Source: CAIXSC01 sp046349935 (lineage in GTDB: Bacteria > Planctomycetota > Planctomycetia > Pirellulales > Pirellulaceae). From it: a stretch of DNA of 64,000 nt. Under the pieces are notes generated by a model that was given only the letters and a program-made list of their open reading frames with translations, was not told the origin of the DNA and ran no database searches. A program made the position numbers and the translations under genes. The stretch covers positions 496,001 through 560,000 of the forward strand of contig JAXMBK010000004.1 of NCBI GenBank assembly GCA_046349935.1, written 5' to 3'. This document shows positions 19,179 through 27,205 of this stretch, one piece after another; within the stretch, counting starts at the first letter, position 1; each line of letters opens with the position of its first letter.

Positions 19179-20606
19179 ATGCACACGCAACTCGTCGTGC
19201 TCGGCGGGGGGCCGGGCGGTTATGCCGCCGCGTTCCTGGCCGCCGATGAAGGTTTGGACGTCACGCTGGTCGAGGCCGAACCGCGCCTCGGCGGCACCTG
19301 TTTGCTTCGCGGCTGCATTCCTTCGAAGGCGCTGTTGCATGTTGCACGCGTCATCTCGGAAGTGCACGAGCTGAATCATGACTGGGGCGTCGAATTCGGC
19401 GCACCGTCGATCAGCATCGACAAACTGCGCGCGCGGAAGAACAAGGTGATTGAGACCTTGTCAGGCGGCTTGCGCCAGTTGGCCAAGCGACGCAACGTCC
19501 GCGTCATCCACGCCAAAGGCGTCTTTGAGAACTCCACGACCCTGAAGTTGGAAGGCTCGCACGAGTCGATTCCGCCGGAAGGGACGTTGACGTTCGATTA
19601 CTGCATCCTCGCGACCGGTTCGACGCCGGCGATGCCGCCGAATTTTCAAGTCGGCTCCGATCGCGTCATGGACTCCACGGGCGCGCTCGAGCTGAAGGAC
19701 ATTCCTCAGACGCTGCTGGTCGTCGGCGGCGGCTACATCGGGCTCGAAATGGGCACCGTGTACGCAAATCTGGGAACGAAAGTCAGCGTCGTCGAATTGA
19801 CCGATGGGCTCTTGCCCGGCGCCGACCGTGATTTGGTCGGTCCGCTGCAAAAGAATCTCAAAAAGCTGTTCGAAGACCGTATTTTCCTCAATACGCGCGT
19901 CGGTTCGATTGGACTCCGCGACGGCTCGGTCGAAGTCGCCTTCGAAGGGCCGGCGAAGTTCGGGATCGAACGGTACGACCGAGTTCTCGTATCGGTGGGA
20001 CGTCGTCCCAATAGCCGCGGATTCGGATTAGAGAAAACGGCTGTCGAAGTCAATCAACGGGGATTCGTCGTGTGCGACAAGTCGCAACGCACGGCCGATC
20101 CGCGCATCCTGGCCATTGGCGACATTGCCGGCGAACCGATGCTCGCGCACAAGGCGGCGCACGAAGCCAAAGTGGCGGTGGAAGCCGTCATGGGCAAACC
20201 CGCGCTGTTCGACAAAGCGGCAGTTCCGGCGGTCGTGTTCACCGACCCTGAAATCGCCTGGGCGGGGCTGATGCAAGATCAGGCGGCCAAGGAAGGACGC
20301 GAGGTCGAGGTGGCGGTCTACCCGTGGGCGGCCAGCGGGCGCGCTCAGGCCTTGGGACGCACCGAAGGCTTCACAAAGTGGATCATTGATCCGAAAACCG
20401 AACGCGTACTGGGCTGCGGAATCGTCGGTCCCGGCGCCGGGGAACTCATCGCAGAAGCCGTCTTAGCGATCGAGATGGGCTGCGAAGTGCGGGATTTGAC
20501 CGAGTCAATCCATCCACACCCGACGCTGAGCGAGACTGTGATGAACGCCGGTGAAATCTTCTACGGCACGGCCGTGGAAATGTATAAGCCGAAGAAGCAC
20601 AAGTAG
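19179..20606 (+). CDS. lpdA: Dihydrolipoyl dehydrogenase (E3)
   Basis: 475-residue FAD flavoprotein that re-oxidises dihydrolipoamide of 2-oxoacid dehydrogenase complexes or the glycine cleavage system with NAD. It shows FAD-binding VVLGGGPGGYAAAFLA, the redox-active disulfide GGTCLLRGCIPSK, the second nucleotide-binding motif LLVVGGGYIGLEMG, the FAD motif RILAIGDIAGEPMLAHKAAHE, and the catalytic His-Glu in SIHPHPTLSETV. It starts at ATG 19179, nine bases after rpsD, so probably co-transcribed, and is followed by a terminator at 20684. No E1/E2 genes are nearby. Confidence 0.97.
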   Translation: MHTQLVVLGGGPGGYAAAFLAADEGLDVTLVEAEPRLGGTCLLRGCIPSKALLHVARVISEVHELNHDWGVEFGAPSISIDKLRARKNKVIETLSGGLRQLAKRRNVRVIHAKGVFENSTTLKLEGSHESIPPEGTLTFDYCILATGSTPAMPPNFQVGSDRVMDSTGALELKDIPQTLLVVGGGYIGLEMGTVYANLGTKVSVVELTDGLLPGADRDLVGPLQKNLKKLFEDRIFLNTRVGSIGLRDGSVEVAFEGPAKFGIERYDRVLVSVGRRPNSRGFGLEKTAVEVNQRGFVVCDKSQRTADPRILAIGDIAGEPMLAHKAAHEAKVAVEAVMGKPALFDKAAVPAVVFTDPEIAWAGLMQDQAAKEGREVEVAVYPWAASGRAQALGRTEGFTKWIIDPKTERVLGCGIVGPGAGELIAEAVLAIEMGCEVRDLTESIHPHPTLSETVMNAGEIFYGTAVEMYKPKKHK

Positions 20607-20637
20607 CGCGTCGGTCGCTCGCTTAAAAGGCACAGAA

Positions 20638-20683
20638 CTCTGAAAGCACCGAGCTCTGAAAGCACCGAGCTCTGAAAGCATCG
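20638..20683. repeat. 16-bp tandem repeat (about 3 copies) after lpdA
   Basis: CTCTGAAAGCACCGAG occurs twice exactly and a third time with a change near its end, running directly into the terminator stem. Confidence 0.9.
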
Positions 20684-20718
20684 TGGCTAGCCGCCTTGCG
20701 AGGTTGGCTAGCCATTTT
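20684..20718 (+). terminator. Terminator after rpsD-lpdA
   Basis: TGGCTAGCC (20684-20692) pairs with GGCTAGCCA (20706-20714) over a 13-nt loop and is followed by four T. It ends the rpsD-lpdA transcript. Confidence 0.8.
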
Positions 20719-20846
20719 CATGCGCCTAATGCCTTATGTTTCCAGTCCTTGCGCGTACTCTGGTTGCGGGACAGCCGCTCCGGGCCTTCTACCCAATACA
20801 GATCGGCGCTACTGGCGAAACGGGCCGCAAGCTGCCCCGTGTCATC

Positions 20847-20926
20847 GCCTGCCGCCTGAAACGCCTGCCGCCTGAAACGCCTGCCGCCTGAAACGCCTGC
20901 CGCCTGAAACGCCTGCCGCCTGAAAC
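20847..20926. repeat. Five exact 16-bp tandem repeats
   Basis: GCCTGCCGCCTGAAAC is repeated five times without variation or spacers, in the 266-bp gap between the lpdA terminator and tRNA-Gly. The absence of variation suggests recent expansion. Any reading frame across it is a repeat artefact. Confidence 0.95.
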
Positions 20927-20984
20927 GAACGGGGGCGGGCCGAAGCCAGTCATTCAACCGATCGAGGTCGGCGAAAAAAGAAAG

Positions 20985-21057
20985 AGCGGGTGACCGGACT
21001 CGAACCGGCGACAGCCAGCTTGGGAAGCTAGTACTCTACCAACTGAGTTACACCCGC
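20985..21057 (-). tRNA. tRNA-Gly (CCC)
   Basis: Read on the minus strand, GCGGGTG starts the acceptor stem and CACCCGC closes it. The anticodon loop is TTCCCAA with anticodon CCC, and the T arm reads CCGGTTCGAGTCCGG. Length 73 nt, CCA not encoded. It is followed on the same strand, at some distance, by the five-unit repeat. Confidence 0.96.
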
Positions 21058-21107
21058 AGCGTCGGTAACTATAGCGTGCGACGGGACCGGTTGGCAAGCA
21101 GCAGCCG

Positions 21108-22322
21108 TCATTCGATCAAGAATCGGGGGCCGTGGCAGGCCGTCAGAACTTCTCGGTATACCGTGCGATCGCGAGCCGATTCCTCGTCCAGGGGCTCGCC
21201 GTCGTGAATCACGCGAACGCCCGTGCCCGCCGGCAGCCAGCTCAAGTCGCGCAGGCATTCTTCCCAGCTATCCCAATTCTCGTGGAAGTAGGAGGGGAAG
21301 AGGAGCTGGTCGGCGAACGCCCGCAGTAGTTCTCCTTTTCGGCCCTGACGTCGGCCGACGCGCACTTCGATCCACTGCTCGTCGGACTCGATCGACGGTT
21401 CTTGGTCGACCAGTTGGCGTGCGGCCGCGACGTCCCGTTGCAGCTGTTGTTGCAGCGTTTCGATTCCCGAAAACCGCTGGACGTCGCGGATCCGAGCGAG
21501 CAATTCGACTTCCATCCGTTCGCCATACAGATCGCCCGCGTAATCGAGCAGGTGGACTTCGAGCACGGACTGCGCGATGTCGAACGTAGGAATGGGGCCC
21601 AAGTGAATTGCTGCACTACGCACTTTGCCGCGCCAGATCGCTCGTCCTGCGTACACGCCGGGCGCGGGCAGCAACGTATCCAGGCCCGACAAGTTGGCGG
21701 TCGGAAAGCCGATTTTCGCGCCGCGAGCGGCGCCGCGGACGACGGCGCCGCGGACTCGGTAGGGGCGCGTGAGCATTTGTCGAACGGCAGCGAGGTCCCC
21801 ATTCTGCACCGCCTGACGCACTCGACTGCTGGAGAGCATTTCCTGGTCGTCGCGCAGCGGGGGGACGACTTCGAATTTCATCCGTCGTTCAGCGCACCAC
21901 TGCGCCAATTGGCGGACGTCGCCCGTCCGACCACGACCGAAATAAAAATTGGGCCCCTCCACCATGCCGCGGGCGGCCAGTTGCTCGACGATCACACGCT
22001 CGAAAAACTCCTGCGCCGTCAGCCCCAAGAGCTCAAAATTGGTAGGGTATTCGACGAGGACGTCCACGCCCAATTCCGCGAGCAACCGGGCTTTGCGATC
22101 GAGCCAAGTCAGTGGGGCCGGCTGTTGGTCGGGACGGAGGAGGGCGGCTGGCGGCGGATTGAACGTAAAGACAACCGCCGGTCCTCCAACCGCTCGAGCT
22201 TGTTCGCGCAGACGCTGGATGATCCGTGCGTGTCCGCGATGAACGCCGTCGAAATTGCCAATCGTGACGGCGCCGGCTTTGGCGCACGCCGACGCCTGTT
22301 CCCACTGTCGAAGCCGAATCAC
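21108..22322 (-). CDS. ribF: Riboflavin kinase/FAD synthetase with C-terminal barstar-like domain
   Basis: 404 residues. Residues ~1-305 are a normal bifunctional RibF, which makes FMN and then FAD from riboflavin: adenylyltransferase motifs TIGNFDGVHRGH and LSSSRVR, and flavokinase motif GAKIGFPTANL. RibF normally ends near residue 310. Residues ~327-404 form an extra domain resembling barstar, the barnase inhibitor: FPSYFHENWDSWEECLRDL matches the barstar core, where the ribonuclease-facing helix carries a conserved Asp (here Asp351). The frame is continuous, so the fusion looks real. It starts at GTG 22322. It lies 55 bp after a hydrolase gene and may share its transcript. Confidence 0.9.
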   Translation of the reverse strand: MIRLRQWEQASACAKAGAVTIGNFDGVHRGHARIIQRLREQARAVGGPAVVFTFNPPPAALLRPDQQPAPLTWLDRKARLLAELGVDVLVEYPTNFELLGLTAQEFFERVIVEQLAARGMVEGPNFYFGRGRTGDVRQLAQWCAERRMKFEVVPPLRDDQEMLSSSRVRQAVQNGDLAAVRQMLTRPYRVRGAVVRGAARGAKIGFPTANLSGLDTLLPAPGVYAGRAIWRGKVRSAAIHLGPIPTFDIAQSVLEVHLLDYAGDLYGERMEVELLARIRDVQRFSGIETLQQQLQRDVAAARQLVDQEPSIESDEQWIEVRVGRRQGRKGELLRAFADQLLFPSYFHENWDSWEECLRDLSWLPAGTGVRVIHDGEPLDEESARDRTVYREVLTACHGPRFLIE

Positions 22323-22377
22323 GGTCCTGCGTCGCCCTTCTCGTGGCTGCGATCCCGAAGGTCGCCGCTCGTCCTAA

Positions 22378-24414
22378 TTACTTGTTTTCGACCTGCCAGT
22401 GTTCGTCGAAGAAACCGGCCGCCGCAATCTGCCCCGGCCGTTCGCCGCTGGGCGCTTCGCGTACATCGACGACCGTCCAGTCGGGCAGTTTCGGGTTCTG
22501 CTGCGAGTTCGTCCGGTCGTGCGCTTCGCGGAACGTCAGTCCGCTGTTGAGCACGACATATCGTCGCGGATTTTCTGGATTGGGGTAGATGGCGAGCGCC
22601 ACGTGGTGCGGCGACGCGAAAGTCTGTTCGCCGACGGCGATCTCTTTCTCACTCCAGTGGATGGGCAGCTTTGGCACAACGCGGCGCAATACCTGGTTCG
22701 ATTCCGCGTCGCCCCACAAGACAAGGTGCTTGGTCGCCAGATCGTCGGCGGTGACTTCGTGATCGAGTTTGACGAGCGGGCGACCGCGGCAGACGGCGGT
22801 CCAGCGCTCCATGGCTTGTTTCGACTCGGATTCGACCCACTGCTGAACGGCCGGATGGCGGGCCTGGCCGCTCGGCAAAACAAATACGAACGGTTCCAGG
22901 AACGCGTCATCGATCGGACCTTGCAGGCCGGGTTCTTTGCGTAGCGGGCGGTCCGACGCCTTTGTCGTCGCCTCTGCTTGCCACGCGTTTCTCGCAGCAC
23001 CGTCTTGCGACGGATTGCTGCGTACAAACGTCCAACCGGCGGCTTGGGGTCCAAGTGCGGCGACGTCGATCGCTTGGCCGTCGACGACCAACTTGCTCAC
23101 CGGGCCGGGCGGCGTTGCTCGGAAGCGACTGACATTGCGCGTCTGAATTTGAAGGACGCCGTCCGTGGTCCGTTCGGCGTCGATGCGACTGTCGCGCCAG
23201 TGTCGTTCCAGTCCCAGGGCTTCGACCCAGTATTGTTTGCCATAGCGCAGCGTGCGAGTCTGCAGCGACACGCGAGCGGGGCGAGGATCGCGACCGCGAC
23301 CGACGATCGCGTCGAGTTCGGCGAGCAACTGTTTGAGCGTCGCCGGTTCGTATTTGTGTTCGACGCCGGGGCCGATCAGGTGTCGCAGCGTGCGCCCTTC
23401 GGTTTGGAAGGCTTCTTCCATGACGCGAGCAGCCTGGATTTGCTTGTCCTTTTCACCGCTGTAGGCGATGACAGGGACATTAAACAGATTTCGCACGTAG
23501 GCCGGGACGTCGTAGCAGCCCCACAACGTTTGCACGTACGTCGGCGGAAACTTGTCGGGCGCGAGTCGCACATATCGGGCCGTTTCGGCGAACCCCGCGC
23601 CGGGGCTGACCGCACACCAGCGATCGGCATAGTGAGCGCCCAAGTGCCAAGCGCCGGCGCCTCCCATCGAGAAGCCGATGAGCACGATGCGATCAGGATC
23701 GATGGAATACTGCGTCTGAGCGTGCGCAACAGCTTCCAAGACGTCGAATTCGCCGGCCGATTTGAAGCCTAGGCAGTGACGTCCAAAGGGGTGGATGACG
23801 ATCGCGTTCGCGGGCGCGATTTGACCGACGCTGTGATGTCGTTCGTGCAAAAAGTGCAGATCGGTCTGCTTATCGCCTCGGCCATGCAGCCACACATACA
23901 ACGGCGCGGGGCGATTGGCATCCAGTCCCGGCGGGAGCACGACGCCGTAGGGTTGCGCGGACCCGTCGACTCGCGAGCGATAGCCGCGCACGGTGAGCCC
24001 TTTGGCGTCGGGCGTCGGAGCTTGGGAGGTCGGCAGCGCTGCGAGTCGCCGACGGGCTTCGGCGATGGCGAACTTTGCTTTATCAACATCCTTGGGACCG
24101 TAAAACTCATGGAACTCGAGCGCCAATTCGAGCGCTTTTACGTACACCTCGACGTCGGCGGACAGCGGATCATTTGCCGCGGTGCGCGCGTACTCGGTGC
24201 GCAGGGCTTTCGTTTGTCGAACGAGTTCATCGCGCACGTCGGCGGGCAGTTCCATTCCGGCCGGCGGGAGTACTCGCTCGATCGGCGGTGCGGCGGACGC
24301 CGTTGACGCGGCGACTGCACCCACGATAGAGCCGATGACGAGGCCGACGACGATTCCGAGCACGGTCTTCAGGACGCCGTGGCGGTGTTGCGGTTGCTGG
24401 TGGAGCCGATTCAT
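22378..24414 (-). CDS. Exported alpha/beta hydrolase (esterase/peptidase-like)
   Basis: 678 residues. An N-terminal membrane helix (TVLGIVVGLVIGSIVGAVAAS) is followed by a helical region and an alpha/beta-hydrolase domain of the prolyl-oligopeptidase/esterase type: PLYVWLHGRGDKQTD, nucleophile elbow IGFSMGGAG with Ser249, SGEKDKQI near the acid, and GVEHKYEP with the likely catalytic His. The C-terminal ~250 residues are a separate domain of unknown fold. ATG 24414 (third codon of the longer frame) has GAAGGG six bases upstream. It starts 15 bp after the next upstream hydrolase gene ends, so the two form an operon. Substrate unknown, probably an ester in plant or algal material. Confidence 0.85.
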   Translation of the reverse strand: MNRLHQQPQHRHGVLKTVLGIVVGLVIGSIVGAVAASTASAAPPIERVLPPAGMELPADVRDELVRQTKALRTEYARTAANDPLSADVEVYVKALELALEFHEFYGPKDVDKAKFAIAEARRRLAALPTSQAPTPDAKGLTVRGYRSRVDGSAQPYGVVLPPGLDANRPAPLYVWLHGRGDKQTDLHFLHERHHSVGQIAPANAIVIHPFGRHCLGFKSAGEFDVLEAVAHAQTQYSIDPDRIVLIGFSMGGAGAWHLGAHYADRWCAVSPGAGFAETARYVRLAPDKFPPTYVQTLWGCYDVPAYVRNLFNVPVIAYSGEKDKQIQAARVMEEAFQTEGRTLRHLIGPGVEHKYEPATLKQLLAELDAIVGRGRDPRPARVSLQTRTLRYGKQYWVEALGLERHWRDSRIDAERTTDGVLQIQTRNVSRFRATPPGPVSKLVVDGQAIDVAALGPQAAGWTFVRSNPSQDGAARNAWQAEATTKASDRPLRKEPGLQGPIDDAFLEPFVFVLPSGQARHPAVQQWVESESKQAMERWTAVCRGRPLVKLDHEVTADDLATKHLVLWGDAESNQVLRRVVPKLPIHWSEKEIAVGEQTFASPHHVALAIYPNPENPRRYVVLNSGLTFREAHDRTNSQQNPKLPDWTVVDVREAPSGERPGQIAAAGFFDEHWQVENK

Positions 24415-24429
24415 CTGCATCCCTTCAGG

Positions 24430-26808
24430 TTACTTGGTCGACGGCTTCGGCCACTTCAGGTGCTTGTGGCAGAACTCATAGGTGCCTTGACCGTTGATGG
24501 TGTGCGGGCCGTCGAACACCTCCATCTCGCAGCGGTCGGGGATCTTGAGGCGATGGCTGTAGAGATGAAACACTTTGGCGTACTCGAATGCGACCCATTC
24601 GTCGGTCGACACGCCGTCAGTGTGACCGCGTTCCACCATGAAGGGACGCGGGCAAATGAGCGCCGCCATTTCGGCGTAATTGAAGGTACTTCCCAGATCG
24701 AACTCAAAGATCTCGTACTCGCCGGTCCACACATAGCTGAACGGCAAACGCGTCGACGCGTTCTTCGCCACCCATTCGTTGAAGTCGGCCGAGCAAATGG
24801 AGAACTTGTAGTCGGTCACGAGCGCCGGGATGCGCATGGCGCTTTTCCCGCCGTACGACAAACCGTAAAAGCCGATGCGTTCGGGATCGACGTTGGGCAG
24901 CGTTTGCAGCCAATCGACGATCTGTTGGTGCTGGGGGACGATGATCGAAAAGAGCGTCTTCTTGATCGGGTTGCCTTTGCGCTGAAGCGTGCGGAAACGA
25001 TCTCGGAAGATATAAAGATTTTGCGGCGCGAAGGTGATGAAGCCGCGTTCGCACAGTTTGGCGGCGAAGTCGTGATATGCCGGATGGTCATTCAGAAAGA
25101 TGTCGGTCGGGCGTCCTTCGAGGCCATGTTGGCAAACCACAACCGGTCGCTTTTCGCCGGCCTTGATGTTCTTGGGGACCAGCAGCACGCCATAGGCGAA
25201 GACATCGGGAAAGACGTCGAGGACGACTTCGTAGCCGGTCCACTTTTCGGTCTCCCACATTTGCCGGCTGCGCGGTGCGGCGGGAAGTACTGGCTGATCG
25301 AATCGCCCCACCACTTCGTCGGCGAAGTACTGCCGATACGACTCGATCGACTGCTCGTATTTCTCAAGCGAGCTGACGTCGAGTTTGCTCATGTAGGCTT
25401 GCCGCACGTAGCTGCTTTCAAGCAACAGCGCCTGATTGTGGCGGTCGAGCTCATGAAGTTGACGCTGGAGCCGGGCGGCGGCGTCAAGCTTGCGATTCGC
25501 TGGCGGCGCTGCGCCGGATTCGGCGAGGCGCGCATGGGCCGCGAACTCCAAGAGCATCGAGAGCGCTTCCGGCGTGCCGAAAGTCGCTTGTCCGTCCACG
25601 GGCTCGCGCACCAGAAGTTGACGATGCGCGGGCGAGCCTTCGATCGCGACGTCCAACCGCCGGAACTCGGCCTCGATCGCGGCGGCAGCGGGGCGTCGCA
25701 AGGTCGCCGGCGCGCCGCTCTGGCTGGGGAGGTCGACTTGCGGGTAGGAAGCGGCCTCGACGACGAGCGCCCGCGGGGCGATCATCGCCGCAACTTCGGC
25801 GTCGCCGAACTGCTCAAGCAGACCGAAGACGTTGCGATCGATCGGTTCGTCCCACACGCGTTCCCGCGGCCCAAAGAAACCGCTCACCAGCGCGGCGTCG
25901 ATGCGCGGGTCGAGTGCCGCAGCGTACAACGCGATGAGTCCGCCCTCTCCGTAGCCGGCGACGGCGATCTTGGCGTCAGCCTCCTTCGAGAACCAATCGA
26001 CGACGGCGAGCGTCTTTTGCACCTCGTAGCCGATCAGGTGACGTCCCAATTCGAAAGCGCTGCGATAGATGTATTCCCGGTGCGTGAGATTGGCGCCGCC
26101 CTGCCGACCCGGCGGCGCTCGCGGCTTCATTTCGCGGCTCAGCAGCGCAGGGACGACCACTTGGCAGCCGCTTTCCGCCAACCGCCGAGCGACCTGCGCC
26201 TCAGGCGGCACGCCCGGTTCGAGTCCACAGAGCTGCTCGGGAGTTTGATCGGCGTCGGGCAGGGCGACGACATGCGCGACCGGCTTCTGACGCGGTTTCA
26301 GCAGCAATCCTTCCCCGTGAACGTCGCCAAAAGCGGCCCAGCGGACGACGAAAACTTCGTAGGCCGGGGTTTGGGCGACCAGCGCCGGGGCGGCGGTGGA
26401 ACCGACCAGTTCCAGCGCGTCGATCGGCGGACGGGCGTCGCGCACGCCCAGGATATGGGCGAGTCGCCGGCGATTCGGCTCGATCGACTTTTCATACGCG
26501 GCGGCAGACGTGAGGTCTCGTTTCCAGAAGGCGGCGCGTCGAGCGACCGACTGGTCGATTTCACGGAGCAAGAAGCGGTCCGCGCCGTCGACCATGCGCG
26601 AGGCGAGGTCCCCGTCCCAAGTCAGCGGCTCGGTGCCGGCCAAGGGCGGACCCGATTTCGGCTCCTGCGCGCCAGCGGTCAGCGGCATGGACGCGGCGAA
26701 CCACAGCCCAAGGAGCGACGCGACGAGCAGGAGCAACTGGAGTGGAAGCCGAGGGCGGAGCGAAAGTCGTCGGCGAGGAGCGGCGAGGGAAGCAGGAGGA
26801 ACGTTCAT
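24430..26808 (-). CDS. Exported double alpha/beta hydrolase, first half nucleophile lost
   Basis: 792 residues with an N-terminal signal (LPLQLLLLVASLLGLWFAAS). Two alpha/beta-hydrolase modules of the acetyl-xylan-esterase/dienelactone type follow. In the first, the elbow reads AGYGEGG with Glu288 where the catalytic Ser should be; in the second, FYGLSYGGKSAM keeps Ser651. VVCQHGLEG (oxyanion region) and VERGHTDGV (candidate His) belong to the second half. The second half is therefore probably the catalyst and the first a structural or binding module. ATG 26808 is preferred because it starts at the signal peptide; the upstream frame is not protein-like. First gene of an operon with the 678-residue hydrolase. 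Confidence 0.82.
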   Translation of the reverse strand: MNVPPASLAAPRRRLSLRPRLPLQLLLLVASLLGLWFAASMPLTAGAQEPKSGPPLAGTEPLTWDGDLASRMVDGADRFLLREIDQSVARRAAFWKRDLTSAAAYEKSIEPNRRRLAHILGVRDARPPIDALELVGSTAAPALVAQTPAYEVFVVRWAAFGDVHGEGLLLKPRQKPVAHVVALPDADQTPEQLCGLEPGVPPEAQVARRLAESGCQVVVPALLSREMKPRAPPGRQGGANLTHREYIYRSAFELGRHLIGYEVQKTLAVVDWFSKEADAKIAVAGYGEGGLIALYAAALDPRIDAALVSGFFGPRERVWDEPIDRNVFGLLEQFGDAEVAAMIAPRALVVEAASYPQVDLPSQSGAPATLRRPAAAAIEAEFRRLDVAIEGSPAHRQLLVREPVDGQATFGTPEALSMLLEFAAHARLAESGAAPPANRKLDAAARLQRQLHELDRHNQALLLESSYVRQAYMSKLDVSSLEKYEQSIESYRQYFADEVVGRFDQPVLPAAPRSRQMWETEKWTGYEVVLDVFPDVFAYGVLLVPKNIKAGEKRPVVVCQHGLEGRPTDIFLNDHPAYHDFAAKLCERGFITFAPQNLYIFRDRFRTLQRKGNPIKKTLFSIIVPQHQQIVDWLQTLPNVDPERIGFYGLSYGGKSAMRIPALVTDYKFSICSADFNEWVAKNASTRLPFSYVWTGEYEIFEFDLGSTFNYAEMAALICPRPFMVERGHTDGVSTDEWVAFEYAKVFHLYSHRLKIPDRCEMEVFDGPHTINGQGTYEFCHKHLKWPKPSTK

Positions 26809-26911
26809 CGGGGGCCTCAAGTGGGAGGTAGGCGGGACGCGGGCCATGATATCGGCAGAAAACCTCGCTCGGCAACTTGCCTCCCTCGGGGTGGGCGGCG
26901 AGAATTCCGCC

Positions 26912-27205
26912 ATGTTGCCATCTCGGTTCTCGATTCGGTCGATGATGATCGCCGTCACGCTCGCCAGCATCGTGCTCGCGGTGGTGGCACAAGCCGTGCG
27001 CGGCGAGGGTTGGGCGATTGCGATCTCTATGTCGGTCGCGGCGCTCTTCGCCATCCTGGTTTCGCACGTGGCGTTCTTCCTGTTCGCCATGGCACTGTCG
27101 TGGGTCGCGTCGCGTCGTGTGCAGCGTTTGCGAGGGGCGGGGTCGCCGTTTGCCGAGCACCGACCGCCGCCGCAATGGATTGAGCCGTCGGAGCCGGAAG
27201 CGTGA
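26912..27205 (+). CDS. Small two-helix membrane protein
   Basis: 97 residues: RFSIRSMMIAVTLASIVLAVV is a planctomycete N-terminal pattern (R.FSIR..MIAVT) followed by a membrane helix, then a second long hydrophobic stretch (MSVAALFAILVSHVAFFLFAMALSWV) and a Pro-rich tail. Its stop overlaps the GTG start of the following gene, so it is the first member of the ABC operon. Function unknown. Confidence 0.65.
   Translation: MLPSRFSIRSMMIAVTLASIVLAVVAQAVRGEGWAIAISMSVAALFAILVSHVAFFLFAMALSWVASRRVQRLRGAGSPFAEHRPPPQWIEPSEPEA

Noticed and set aside
20847..20926. Possible CRISPR array
   Set aside because: Units are directly adjacent with no spacers, only 16 bp long, and there are no cas genes.
20718..20957. 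79-codon frame with RRQAFQAAG repeats
   Set aside because: Created by the five 16-bp tandem units. No ribosome site or protein-like sequence outside the repeat.
24379..27183. 934-codon open frame on the plus strand
   Set aside because: Antisense to the double hydrolase gene. No domain, signal or ribosome site.
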